Below are positions 44,650 to 54,164 of a stretch of DNA of 64,000 nt, piece by piece. Position 1 is the stretch's first letter; each line of letters starts with the position of its first letter. The notes beneath the pieces were generated by a model that searched no databases, was not told where the DNA came from, and saw nothing but the letters and a program-made list of their open reading frames with translations. The stretch comes from Phycisphaerales bacterium. GTDB taxonomy: Bacteria > Planctomycetota > Phycisphaerae > Phycisphaerales > UBA1924. Location: NCBI GenBank assembly GCA_020427395.1, contig JAGQON010000003.1, positions 86,905-150,904 on the forward strand, read 5' to 3'. The translations under genes and the position numbers were made by a program.

Positions 44650-46349
44650 TCGTCGGTCGAGCCGTCGAACTCGCTCGCAACGGGGATCTCGCCCTGATCG
44701 GCCTGTGGCGGCGGACGCAGCGCGCCGCGGAACTTGGCCTCCAGCTTCGCCTCCTCGAACTCCTGGCGATCGATGCTCGTGGGGATGATGAGCGAAAACA
44801 TCGAGCCCGAGCCGAGCTCTGAGACCAGCAGCATCTCGCCCTGGAGCAGGCGTGTGAGTTCCATCACGATGGCCAATCCCAATCCCGTCCCGGTGTGCGA
44901 GCGGGTATGCGATGAATCGACCTGCTGGAACTTATCGAAGATCCGCTTCTGGTCCTCCGGGGCGATGCCCTCGCCGTTGTCAATCACCGAGATCCGGATG
45001 CGCTCGTCACCCGAGCCATCGTCCCGCATCAGCTCCGCCCGCAGCGTGATCTCGCCGCTGGTGCCATCGTTGCCTGTGAACTTCACCGCGTTGGAAAGCA
45101 GGTTGAAGACGATCTGCTGGAACTTCTTGGTATCTGTCTCTATCAGCGGTAGATCATGTGCGATGTCCAGGCGTACCGCGATGCCCTTCTTGCGAGCAAG
45201 CGGATGGATCAGCCCCACCAGCGCCTGGCAGGTATCACCCAGGTTCATCTGCGTGAGGTTGAGCTCCACGCGCCCGGCCTCGATCTTGGCCATCTCCAGC
45301 AGCGACTCGATCATTTCCAGCAGCGTGCGCCCGGCGCTGACGATGTTCACCAGATACCGCTCGCGTTTGTTGAGCTCGCCCGACTCCTGATTGATCTCCC
45401 GCCCCGGGCCCGGGGTGGGCACCATGTCGTCTTCCGCGGCCTCGGCGATCTCCTTGCGGGCAATCTCCAGCAGCAGCTCCGCAAAGCCGATGATCGCGTT
45501 GAGAGGCGTGCGCAGCTCGTGCGATACGCTCGCGAGGAACTCGCCCTTGAGGCGGGCGGACTCGAACAGCGCCGTGTTCGCCTCGGCCAGCTCGCTGAGC
45601 TTGATGTCCATCGCCTTGTTCGCGTCGCGCAGCTGGTCGCGCTGACGCGAGAGCGCGGCCAGCATCAGGTTGATGGTTTCTGCAAGCTCTTCGAACTCGT
45701 CACCTGTGTCGATCTGGCAACGGGTCTCCAGGTCGCCGTCGCGGACGAGCTCGGCCGTCTTCTGCAACGAGGCGACAGGGCTCAGGATCAGGCGGCTGAT
45801 GATCGTGGCGTACACCACCAGCGCAACAGCGAGCACCACCGCGCCCGCGACCATCACATAGAGAAGGTTGACCACCAGCAGCCAGCCCGCACCATCGGCC
45901 CGGTGCTCCAGCAGCACCACGCCGGTCACCTGAGCGTTGTTGTCCCGCACGGCCCGGGCATACCGGTACACCCGGTTCCAGCCGTTCCAGTCCGCATCGA
46001 AGAACTCGACGCGGTTGGTTGACTGCCCGAACTTCTGCATCGCCCGGGCGAGGAACCGGTTGTCGCTCAGCTCGGCATCCGCCTGATTGCGGGTCAGCGA
46101 GCGGATTGTCGCCCCTGATGCCTTGATCTCCGGGCTCGACACCCCCGGCTCGTTGTCATTGATCCATGTCGCGTAGACCGTCCGGGCGAGCTCCAGCTCG
46201 CTGGCACCCACCAGGCCGTTCATCCGCAGCAGCGGCAGCGATAGGGCGATGACGATGACCAGGGCCGTGGCGGCACCGACAAGCAGCAGGCACTTCGTTG
46301 CCAGCGACAGCTCGCCAAACCAGTCCCGGATGTCCTCGATCGTGGTCAC
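44622..46349 (-). CDS. membrane sensor histidine kinase
   Basis: 575 residues from a GTG. A transmembrane helix (about 17-42) and an extracytoplasmic sensor of about 100 residues (without the CxxCH of haem sensors) lead to a second helix (about 160-185) and HAMP (SRLILSPVASLQKTAELVRDGDLETRC). A short coiled coil is followed by HisKA with the phospho-acceptor in SVSHELRTPLNAIIGFAELLL, an insertion of about 30 residues, and HATPase with NLLSNAVKFTG, DNGEGI, FDKFQQ and GTGLGLAI. No response regulator is adjacent. The C-terminal 50 residues are polar and unassigned. Confidence 0.93.
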   Translation of the reverse strand: MTTIEDIRDWFGELSLATKCLLLVGAATALVIVIALSLPLLRMNGLVGASELELARTVYATWINDNEPGVSSPEIKASGATIRSLTRNQADAELSDNRFLARAMQKFGQSTNRVEFFDADWNGWNRVYRYARAVRDNNAQVTGVVLLEHRADGAGWLLVVNLLYVMVAGAVVLAVALVVYATIISRLILSPVASLQKTAELVRDGDLETRCQIDTGDEFEELAETINLMLAALSRQRDQLRDANKAMDIKLSELAEANTALFESARLKGEFLASVSHELRTPLNAIIGFAELLLEIARKEIAEAAEDDMVPTPGPGREINQESGELNKRERYLVNIVSAGRTLLEMIESLLEMAKIEAGRVELNLTQMNLGDTCQALVGLIHPLARKKGIAVRLDIAHDLPLIETDTKKFQQIVFNLLSNAVKFTGNDGTSGEITLRAELMRDDGSGDERIRISVIDNGEGIAPEDQKRIFDKFQQVDSSHTRSHTGTGLGLAIVMELTRLLQGEMLLVSELGSGSMFSLIIPTSIDRQEFEEAKLEAKFRGALRPPPQADQGEIPVASEFDGSTDDQESLTQPG

Positions 46350-46419
46350 AGGATCGAGTCTATCCCAAGTTCGTGTCAGATGTTGGGTCTCGGCGGGATG
46401 CGGCGTACACTACCCGTCC

Positions 46420-48078
46420 ATGCCGACCAAAACTGTCTATCTTGAGACCTTCGGGTGCCAGATGAACGAGCTCGACTCCGAGCTCGTCGCCGGCTCTCTG
46501 GGTGCCCTTGGCTACCGCTTCACCCGCGACGCCAGTGAGGCGGACATCGTCCTCTACAACACCTGCTCGGTGCGCGAGCGGGCCGAACAGAAGGTCTGGT
46601 CCCGCCTCGGCGACATGCGGACCGCCAAGCACGACAAGCCCGAGCTGGTCGTGGGCGTGCTCGGGTGCATGGCCGAGCGAGACGGCAAGGCCCTGATCGC
46701 CCGCATGCCCGTCGTGGACATCATGTGCGGCCCGGCCGAGCTCGACAAACTCCCCGAGCTGCTCGACAACGCCGTGCGGACCAAATCCTCGCTCGCGAGC
46801 GACGACCCGGATAAGGCCCGTCGGCGATCGGCCAAGCAGGTCGCCCTGCAGGGCAGCAGCTCGCGCCGATCGTCGACCCTGGCGGCCGCGGGCGACTCGC
46901 TCGAATCACTCGACCTGGGTCGCATGGTCTCGCCCATCGACAGCGACGGGCGACGCAGCGCCTATGTCCGCATCACCCGCGGCTGCAACAAGTTCTGCAC
47001 CTACTGCGTCGTCCCCCACACCCGCGGGGCCGAGATCCATCGCCCGCCCCAGCACATCATCGACGAGATCAAATCGCTCGCCGACACCGGTGTCATCGAG
47101 ATCACGCTGCTGGGCCAGACGGTCAACCACTACCGCTTCGAGCACGACGCGGCCGTGACGTTGGACGGCATCGTCCAGCCGCAGAAGGGGCGGACCTACA
47201 AGGGATCACACCACCGCGACGCCTTCGCCGGGGCCAACACGACCACCTTCGCCGACCTGCTCTACCGCATCCACGAAGAGGTCCCCGCGATTCAGCGACT
47301 GCGCTTCGTGACCAGCTACCCCAAGGACTTTGGCAACGATGTGCTCGAAGTCATCCGCGATTGCCCGCGCATCTGCCGCTACATCCATGTGCCCGCGCAG
47401 ACCGGCTCGAACCGCATGCTCAAGATGATGAACCGCGGGTACACCATCGAGGAGTACAACGAGTTCATCGATCGCGTCCGTGAGCACCTCGACCAGCCCA
47501 AGATCGGTCGCCCGCTCATGCTCAGCGGCGACATTATCGTCGGCTTCCCCACCGAGACCGACGAGGACCACGAGCTCACCAAGCAGATGCTCGTGCGCAG
47601 CCGCTACAAGAACTGTTTCATCTTCAAGTACTCACCACGCCCGGGCACCGTCGCATACGACAAGATCCCCGACGACATCCCCGACAGCGTCAAGCGCGAT
47701 CGAAACAACGAGCTGCTGGCGATGCAGACCGAGATCTCCGACTCAATTGCCCGCGAGCAGGTCGGGCGTGAGTTCGATGTCTTCGTGGAGGGCCTCAGCC
47801 GCCGCGAGCACAAGAAGCGAGGCACCGATGTCAAGCCCGGCTCGGGCATGGTCGGCATCACCATCAACGGTGCCGCCAGCAAGGCCCCCGTCGCGGTGCT
47901 GGACGAAGCGCCCGCCGGCGAGACCGTCCAGCTCTCCGGGCGGACCGACGGCGACCTGATCGTCTTCTTCGATGTGCCCAGCGATGGCCCGACCAAGCCG
48001 AGTGAGTACATCGGGCAGATGGTCCGGGCGAAGATCACCGCCGCCGACAAACTGAGTTTGTCGGGCGAGTTGGTATAA
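46420..48078 (+). CDS. miaB: tRNA-2-methylthio-N6-dimethylallyladenosine synthase
   Basis: 552 residues from ATG 46420, compared with about 475 in E. coli. The N-terminal cluster domain has TFGCQMNELDSE, NTCSVRERAEQK and GVLGCMAER. The radical SAM motif is TRGCNKFCTYCVVPHTRG, and GDIIVGFPTETDED and FKYSPRPGT follow, with a C-terminal TRAM domain. Two extra segments are visible: a Ser/Arg-rich linker of about 45 residues before the radical SAM domain (SDDPDKARRRSAKQVALQGSS...) and about 30 residues after TLLGQTVNHYR (LDGIVQPQKGRTYKGSHHRD). It thiomethylates A37 of tRNAs reading UNN codons. Confidence 0.95.
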   Translation: MPTKTVYLETFGCQMNELDSELVAGSLGALGYRFTRDASEADIVLYNTCSVRERAEQKVWSRLGDMRTAKHDKPELVVGVLGCMAERDGKALIARMPVVDIMCGPAELDKLPELLDNAVRTKSSLASDDPDKARRRSAKQVALQGSSSRRSSTLAAAGDSLESLDLGRMVSPIDSDGRRSAYVRITRGCNKFCTYCVVPHTRGAEIHRPPQHIIDEIKSLADTGVIEITLLGQTVNHYRFEHDAAVTLDGIVQPQKGRTYKGSHHRDAFAGANTTTFADLLYRIHEEVPAIQRLRFVTSYPKDFGNDVLEVIRDCPRICRYIHVPAQTGSNRMLKMMNRGYTIEEYNEFIDRVREHLDQPKIGRPLMLSGDIIVGFPTETDEDHELTKQMLVRSRYKNCFIFKYSPRPGTVAYDKIPDDIPDSVKRDRNNELLAMQTEISDSIAREQVGREFDVFVEGLSRREHKKRGTDVKPGSGMVGITINGAASKAPVAVLDEAPAGETVQLSGRTDGDLIVFFDVPSDGPTKPSEYIGQMVRAKITAADKLSLSGELV

Positions 48079-48084
48079 CTAGGC

Positions 48085-48969
48085 ATGTTCCGAAAACGGC
48101 GTTCAAAATCTGAGATCACCGCAGCAGAAGAAAGGCAACTTCTCGAACTCTGCCGCATCGTGGCAGAAAACTCGAAACGCCCTGCCACCTTGTTGAAACT
48201 TGGAGACCCGATCCTGGAATCAGGGCATCAAGGATCATTTTATGGCCACATCAATGCGCTCCCCACAAACACAGCTTGGCCGGTAGTCGACGAGGAGCCC
48301 ATGCTCCCGTTGCTTCAACTGCATCTGACAGATCTCCATGAGCGCCCTGAGCAACTGCGGGATACCGAGTATCTACTCATTTTCTGCGGCATTGATGCAC
48401 TTCCAGATATGCCGTATGAGCTTCTGGAAGAACTCTTTGTTCTTTCTCAAAAGCGTAACTCGGAAGAACACATTCGTGCCTTTCATGCTCGAAACGCGTC
48501 AAGGATCACCACGCGTTATTCGCCAAACCCTGACCAGACAAGTGTCATCGCTATCCCCAGATCTAGCCCCATCTCATTTGTGGATTCCCAAGATAAGCAC
48601 TCTATCCTGAAACCACATCGAATCGAGTTTGAACAGGTAGAAGACACCGTAGATACGAGTGATCTGGAGTATGCATTGTACCTGTCGAACGAGGAGGCTG
48701 CGATTGCAACTGAACTCACCCAAAGTCGCCAATGGTCAAAGGAGTTCACTAATGAACTCGATCGGGTTTTCAATAAACATGACGACTCGAAGCTCGGCGG
48801 TTGGGCATCATTCATTCAACACAATATCGACTTCGGTGGGCATGCGGACTTTGTGCTGCAGATCTCCTCAAACAAAGAGCTTGGCCTGATGTTGGGAGAC
48901 ATGGGAACGCTCTACATCGGTTACAACCCTAAGAAAAAAACTTGGGTTACCGACTGGGCGTGCTACTAA
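48085..48969 (+). CDS. DUF1963/YwqG-like protein
   Basis: 294 residues. Recognition rests on the C-terminal part: KLGGWASFIQHNIDFGGHADFVLQISSNKELGLMLGDMGTLYIGYNPK, which has the GG-x2-x2-Q...LLQIxS...GDxGxLYI order of YwqG-type DUF1963 proteins, and on LPTNTAWPVVDEEPMLPLLQLHL near the N-terminus. The function is unknown. DNA composition is clearly lower in G+C (43-53% in hand-counted lines) than miaB or the VWA gene on either side, suggesting transfer. It follows miaB by six bases, and its stop overlaps the convergent VWA gene. Confidence 0.72.
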   Translation: MFRKRRSKSEITAAEERQLLELCRIVAENSKRPATLLKLGDPILESGHQGSFYGHINALPTNTAWPVVDEEPMLPLLQLHLTDLHERPEQLRDTEYLLIFCGIDALPDMPYELLEELFVLSQKRNSEEHIRAFHARNASRITTRYSPNPDQTSVIAIPRSSPISFVDSQDKHSILKPHRIEFEQVEDTVDTSDLEYALYLSNEEAAIATELTQSRQWSKEFTNELDRVFNKHDDSKLGGWASFIQHNIDFGGHADFVLQISSNKELGLMLGDMGTLYIGYNPKKKTWVTDWACY

Positions 48970-51887
48970 TCGTCGAACTGTTTCCTCGCTCGTCGCTTCG
49001 CCGCGATCAACGGGTTGTCGCTCTCGGGCTCGTCACGCGTGCCCGCTGGCTCGTCCTCTTCAACCGGCGCCGTTCGTTTCATCGGTGAGCGATCGATGTC
49101 CCGAACCTCCGGAGCCGACGCCCGCGCCTGCTGGCGGGCCGCGAACGCGTGCTGGAGCTGCTCGCCGCGCACCGAGCGTGCGGCCGCGATGGTGTCCTCG
49201 CGTGCCTGCGCCACCCAGCGATCGAACGCGACGCGACGCATCGCCAGGTCGATCAGGAAGAGCACGAACGCGATCGCGATCAGCGTCGTCCACACGGGCT
49301 GCAACGATCGGCGCACCGTCAGCCCTTCGCGTGAGAACAGATCCGTCGGCAGCGTATCGCTCAACTCGATCACTCGTCCGCCGGTGCGCTGGGCAAGTTC
49401 GATGAGCGCCTGCGGGTTGGCATCGAGGTGGGCATACTCGCTAGAGCCGCTGATTTCGAGACCGGCGATCGATGGCGCCAGCGCATCGCCGCCCAGCGTG
49501 GGCGAGGCGATCAGCACATGCACGCCCGGCGAGAGGGCCGGCGTCTGCACACTGTATCGCCCAGCCCCCACTTGTGTCAGCGACAGCTCCTGGGCTGTAC
49601 CCGACTGGTCGTAGGCCCGAAGGCGGATATCGAGCCCGTCGATGGGCGCGCCCTGCTCGTCGATGGCGTCGTACTCCACGATCGCGCTGCTGCCCTCGCG
49701 TGTGATGGTCAGCTCGCCGGGCGATTCATCGCCCGCCCGCATCGCCCACGCGCCCAGCGTGCTCCAGAATCGCGCGAAGATCGGGTCCGCGATCCATGCG
49801 CTCGACCAGCTCCCGACATCCGAGGTGAACACCGCCACGCGTCCCAGCTCCTGCTGGTGGTACGCCAGCACCGGCTCGCCCTTCGGTGTCACGATCGGCG
49901 TGAGCACGCGTGGGTCATCATCAATCCGTTCCGTAAGCACCAGCCCGCCCAGCGGCGGCGGCGCAGAGATCGACCCGACCGCCGGGTTGCGTCCGTCGAG
50001 CACCACCGGGCTGAACTGGCCCTCGCGGATGTTGGGCGAACGCACCACGCGGATCGCCTTGAGGAAAATGCGCGGCAGCACGCTCGGATTGATCACCCGG
50101 TAGTACACGCCCTTGGATCGCGTCGCGATGTCGCGCATCCCCTTGTCGTCCGCGTCGTCCCCCACCGCGATCGTCGAAACCTTGATCCCCAGCGTCCCCA
50201 GCTGATCCGCGATCACCGGGAGTTCCTCGGGATTCATCGACTCGCCGTCGGAGAGCAGCACGATGTGCTTGCTGTTGGCTTCGACGCTCTCGAGCATCTC
50301 CTGGGCCATTCGGAGCCCTGCGCCGATGTTCGTGCCGCCGCCGGAGCTGATGGACTCGATGCGGGCGCGGGTGTCCTCGGGTCGATCGTTCGTGCCGATG
50401 GGCACGACCTCGCGGGCGTTGTTGCTGAAGGCGACGACGCCGATCAGGTCGCGTTCGTCAAGGATCTCGAATGCCTCGGCCGCGGACTCGTTGGCGATCT
50501 GCTGCTGCGAGCGTGACGAGCCCATGATCGTGCGGCGCATCGAGCCCGAAGAATCAAGGACCACCACCACCGCGACCTGCGGGACAACCAGATCATCGGG
50601 CACATCGAGCTTGACGGGCAGGATGTCTTCGATCTCAGACCCCTGCCAGCCGCCCGCGCCCAGCGCCTCGCGCCCGCCGACGAAAATCAGCCCGCCGCCC
50701 AGGTCCTGCGTGTACGCCACCAGCAGCTCCTCGCTGCCCGTGGGCAGCGCATCTCGCGGCGTGTTCACCAGCACCACCAGATCGAACGCCTCCAGGTCCA
50801 GCAGGTCCTGCGGGAACGCGCTGGGCAACCGCGGCTCGATCGCCCATTGCTCTTCATCCAGCACCCGCTCAAGCTCGGCGCTCTCACGCTCGCCCGATTC
50901 AAGCCGAGGCGAGACGATGAGCACACGCCCGCGTGAGCGGGTCATGGTCACGCCGCCTGCCCGATTGTTCTGCAAACTGGTATCGCCGCTGTACAGCCCA
51001 CGCGAGGCGTCGACCTCATCGGGGATGTACTGGGCCTCGAAACGATGAACCCGCGCACCGCTGAGCGTCATGGGCACGAGCAGCACCCGCTGCCCGGGCG
51101 AGAGCTGGACGGGCATCGCCGTGCCGGGCTCGCCTCCGTTGAGATCGATGGGCTCGCCGTTGTCGCTGATGCGAAGCACACCGCTGGAGCTGGCGAGCGA
51201 GCGGATTACCACCCTCGCCTCGATCTCCGCACCCGGCAGCGCCCGCGTAGGGACATCGATCGATTCGACGATGACCTCCTGCGCGATGTCGTACCGGATC
51301 GGCACCACATCGATCTGCACATCACCCGGCACCGCATCGAGCCCCGGCGTGGTCGATCGACCATCGCTGAACACCACCAGGCGAGCGTTGGACTCGGCCG
51401 GCACCATCGCTCGCGCCTGGCTAATCGCCCCGATCAGGTCCGAGCCGTCGATCGGCGGCTTGGCGATGGTCCGATCCAGCACACCCGCGCGCGAGGGCAC
51501 CGCGACCACCGCCGCCTGCCCGTCGAACGCGACGAGCCCGATGCGATCGTCGTCCTGTTTCCCGTCGCTCATCCGCGCGATGGTCGCCCGGGCCACCTGA
51601 TCGATATCGATCCGCTGCCCCAGCTCGTCGTTTCCAAAGTTCGCGAAGCTCTGCACCGAGCCAGAGACATCCACGACGCCGATCAGCGTCAGCTCGTCGG
51701 CTTCCTGAACGCGATACACGCCGCTCATCGCCAGACCCAGCGCAACCAGCAGCAGGGCGCGAGCACCCAGCGCCAATGCACGCCGAGACTTGGGGATGCC
51801 CGACATCATCCGCCAGCCCAGCACGGCGCTGAGCACGCCCGCGAGTGCGAGCAGCATCCATTCGGGATGATCGATGTGCAGGTTCAC
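48966..51887 (-). CDS. membrane protein with two VWA domains (BatA-like)
   Basis: 973 residues. Two N-terminal helices (about 10-26, 38-58) are followed by a first VWA-like domain with LTLIGVVDVSGSVQSF (MIDAS DxSGS), a beta-rich section, a glutamine-amidotransferase-like fold (DLVVLVNTPRDALPTGSEELLVAYTQDLGGGLIFVGG), a second VWA domain (VVVVLDSSGSMRRTIMG...), a beta domain, and a last helix near 880 before an Arg/Glu-rich tail. Such proteins usually work with MoxR AAA+ ATPases in complex assembly or metal insertion. It overlaps the stop of the Q/E-rich gene upstream by ATGA. Confidence 0.86.
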   Translation of the reverse strand: MNLHIDHPEWMLLALAGVLSAVLGWRMMSGIPKSRRALALGARALLLVALGLAMSGVYRVQEADELTLIGVVDVSGSVQSFANFGNDELGQRIDIDQVARATIARMSDGKQDDDRIGLVAFDGQAAVVAVPSRAGVLDRTIAKPPIDGSDLIGAISQARAMVPAESNARLVVFSDGRSTTPGLDAVPGDVQIDVVPIRYDIAQEVIVESIDVPTRALPGAEIEARVVIRSLASSSGVLRISDNGEPIDLNGGEPGTAMPVQLSPGQRVLLVPMTLSGARVHRFEAQYIPDEVDASRGLYSGDTSLQNNRAGGVTMTRSRGRVLIVSPRLESGERESAELERVLDEEQWAIEPRLPSAFPQDLLDLEAFDLVVLVNTPRDALPTGSEELLVAYTQDLGGGLIFVGGREALGAGGWQGSEIEDILPVKLDVPDDLVVPQVAVVVVLDSSGSMRRTIMGSSRSQQQIANESAAEAFEILDERDLIGVVAFSNNAREVVPIGTNDRPEDTRARIESISSGGGTNIGAGLRMAQEMLESVEANSKHIVLLSDGESMNPEELPVIADQLGTLGIKVSTIAVGDDADDKGMRDIATRSKGVYYRVINPSVLPRIFLKAIRVVRSPNIREGQFSPVVLDGRNPAVGSISAPPPLGGLVLTERIDDDPRVLTPIVTPKGEPVLAYHQQELGRVAVFTSDVGSWSSAWIADPIFARFWSTLGAWAMRAGDESPGELTITREGSSAIVEYDAIDEQGAPIDGLDIRLRAYDQSGTAQELSLTQVGAGRYSVQTPALSPGVHVLIASPTLGGDALAPSIAGLEISGSSEYAHLDANPQALIELAQRTGGRVIELSDTLPTDLFSREGLTVRRSLQPVWTTLIAIAFVLFLIDLAMRRVAFDRWVAQAREDTIAAARSVRGEQLQHAFAARQQARASAPEVRDIDRSPMKRTAPVEEDEPAGTRDEPESDNPLIAAKRRARKQFDD

Positions 51888-54070
51888 CCCTCAGAACCCG
51901 ATCCGCCGGAGCTGCTGGGCTTGGCGTCCTGACCCTGCGGGGCGACTTCGCCCGGCTTGTCGAGCTGATTCGCCCGCTCCTGGACCCGCTCGAACACCTC
52001 ACGCACAAGATGACGGTATCGGCGCGGCACCTGCTGCTCCTCAACGGCCTTCTGCGCTTCCTGCGATGCACGGCGAAGACGCTGGGCCGCCTCGTTGCTC
52101 TGCCCCGGCTCCACGGGCTCACCGTCCGGCCCGTACCACTCGCCCACCGGCAGCCCGCCGCTGGCAGGCTCGTCATCGGTCGCGTCGACCGGCACCGTCG
52201 TATGCTCGGAGCTGCTCGGATCAAGCGGCTTGGCGTCCGGATTCCGCTCGCCATCACCCGCGCCGCGGACATCGGGCGGTCGGGTCTGCTCATCGCGTCG
52301 AACAGAAGGTGACTCGCCCTGCTCCTGCTGCTGTTGTTCCGGCTGCGTCAGCTCTCGCGCCTGCTCTCGCAATCGCTCGGCCCGCTCACGATCACGCTCG
52401 GCCTGGCGCTGTCGCTGCTCCAGCTCACGCAGACGCTCCTGCATCGATTCGCCGGGCTGACGCTGCTCGCGGGCCTGACCCTGCGCATTCTCATCGTCCG
52501 TTGGCTGGGCAACCTCGCGCTGCTCACCCTGTTCGCCTTGCTGCTGGCCTTCCCGCTGCTGATCGCCCTCGCCCTGCTCAGATTGCTCGGACTGCTCACC
52601 TTGCGATTCCTGCGGCTCCTTGCCTTGCTGATCTGAATCCTGCTGCTGCTGGCCCTCACGCGTGCCCTGCTCGGGCTGATCAGTCTGCTGTTCACCTTCC
52701 TGCTGGGATTCCTCGCCCGACTGTTCCTGCTCCTGCTGGCCTTGTTCATTTGCCTGCGGCTGATCGCCTTGCTCCGAGCCTTGCTGTTGGCCTTCCTTCT
52801 GTTCCTGTTCCTGGCCTTGGGTGCTTTGCTTTTCCTGACCCTCCTGAGTGCCCTTTTCATTTTCGCTCGGCTGCTCACCTTGCTCTTGGTCTCCAGACTC
52901 GGACTGCTCCTGCGATTGCTGCGAGTCCTGCTGCTGGTCGTCTCGCTTCTCATCAGACGAAGAGTTGGTCTGCTCCGACGGATCCTGATTCGACTCGGGC
53001 TGATTCTGCTGCTGATCCTCGGGCTGCGCTTCCGGTTGCGATTCCGGCGCATCGCGCGGCTGCGACTCAGGCATCTCTTCCGGCTCGATCGCGTTGGCGA
53101 GCTCTTCGAGCTGCTGATTGATCCGTTCGCGCTGCTCGGGCGGGAGCTGCTCAAGCTGCTCGCTGAGTTCCTCAAGCTGCTGCGAGGCATCGTCGAACCG
53201 CTGCTCACGCAGGGCATCCGCCAGCTCGTTCACGCTCGGGTCCCACGCCTGATCCTCGCCCATCGCCTGATTCTGAAGCTGCTCAATGGTCTCGCTAAGC
53301 TCGTTCGCCTCATCGCTCGACTGCTGAGCAGAATCGTCCATCGCGTCCGCGAGCTTGTCGAGCTGGGCGGCCGTGCGTGCCTCGGCCTCCTGCTGATCGA
53401 TCACACCCTGCTCAAGCTCCTGCTGAAGCTCGGCCAGCTCATCGAACTGCTCACGAACCGACTCCGAGACCTGCTCGTCCTCACTGGTCTCCTCGGCGAT
53501 CTGCTGCGCTTGCGTGATCCCGCTCAGCGCCCGTGTGGGTTGCTGCGGTTCAGGAGCATTCGACCCGAACGATCTGGCAGGCAGCCAGAGCCCGGCCGCG
53601 ATCACCAACGCCAGCACACCAGCCCCCCACCACAGCCGATCGGTGCGGGCGGGCTCGAACGCGCCGTGGGTATTCACCCCAGCGGCGACCTTGGCCGCGT
53701 CTCGCATCGCCAGCTCGACGAAGCCCGGCTCGTCGTGCTCTCGCTCCAGTTCCATCGCGTTCCGCAGTCGGCTGCGGAGCCCAAGCTTCTCGTCGAGCAC
53801 GCCGACGGACCGCTGCGCGTCAGGAGCATGACGCCATGCCATGACCATGCTCCACCCAACCGCACCAACAACCGCGACGACCGGCAGCAACCACCACACA
53901 TCACCCAGCACGCCCAGAAGCAGGCGATCAAGAACCAGCACCATCAGGGACGCGAGCATCGCGATCAGCAGCGCGGGCACGAAACGGGACATCGCATCGC
54001 GACGCACGATCGCCCTCCGGGCTGCTTGCCCGAGCCGTCGGACCTCGTTTGGGGTGCTCAATGCGCTCAT
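51884..54070 (-). CDS. Q/E-rich membrane protein, DUF4175-like
   Basis: 728 residues. Two N-terminal membrane helices (about 29-73) and a third near 150-165 enclose a short conserved region (VGVLDEKLGLRSRLRNAMELE) like that of DUF4175 proteins. From about 190 to 600 the protein is dominated by Gln, Glu, Ser and Gly, with helical heptads first (QLEELSEQLEQLPPEQRERINQQLEELANAIEPEE) and near-random Q/E/S/G repeats later. The last 130 residues are more ordered, ending in a helix (RRYRHLVREVFERVQERANQ). DUF4175 and VWA genes often sit with moxR and DUF58, neither of which is present here. Confidence 0.8.
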   Translation of the reverse strand: MSALSTPNEVRRLGQAARRAIVRRDAMSRFVPALLIAMLASLMVLVLDRLLLGVLGDVWWLLPVVAVVGAVGWSMVMAWRHAPDAQRSVGVLDEKLGLRSRLRNAMELEREHDEPGFVELAMRDAAKVAAGVNTHGAFEPARTDRLWWGAGVLALVIAAGLWLPARSFGSNAPEPQQPTRALSGITQAQQIAEETSEDEQVSESVREQFDELAELQQELEQGVIDQQEAEARTAAQLDKLADAMDDSAQQSSDEANELSETIEQLQNQAMGEDQAWDPSVNELADALREQRFDDASQQLEELSEQLEQLPPEQRERINQQLEELANAIEPEEMPESQPRDAPESQPEAQPEDQQQNQPESNQDPSEQTNSSSDEKRDDQQQDSQQSQEQSESGDQEQGEQPSENEKGTQEGQEKQSTQGQEQEQKEGQQQGSEQGDQPQANEQGQQEQEQSGEESQQEGEQQTDQPEQGTREGQQQQDSDQQGKEPQESQGEQSEQSEQGEGDQQREGQQQGEQGEQREVAQPTDDENAQGQAREQRQPGESMQERLRELEQRQRQAERDRERAERLREQARELTQPEQQQQEQGESPSVRRDEQTRPPDVRGAGDGERNPDAKPLDPSSSEHTTVPVDATDDEPASGGLPVGEWYGPDGEPVEPGQSNEAAQRLRRASQEAQKAVEEQQVPRRYRHLVREVFERVQERANQLDKPGEVAPQGQDAKPSSSGGSGSEG

Positions 54071-54164
54071 CTACTCTATTGTACGATCAACAGCTGTACG
54101 ACGATGCACGATGCGTGGATCGTGTGACATAACCGTTGCGCCAAATCCGTGCTACCCTCACCCC

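Noticed and set aside
52742..54127. Leucine-rich open frame that looks like a multi-helix membrane protein, antisense to the Q/E-rich gene
   Set aside because: Gln/Glu codons read as Leu/Phe/Ala on the other strand, so apparent membrane helices are an artefact.
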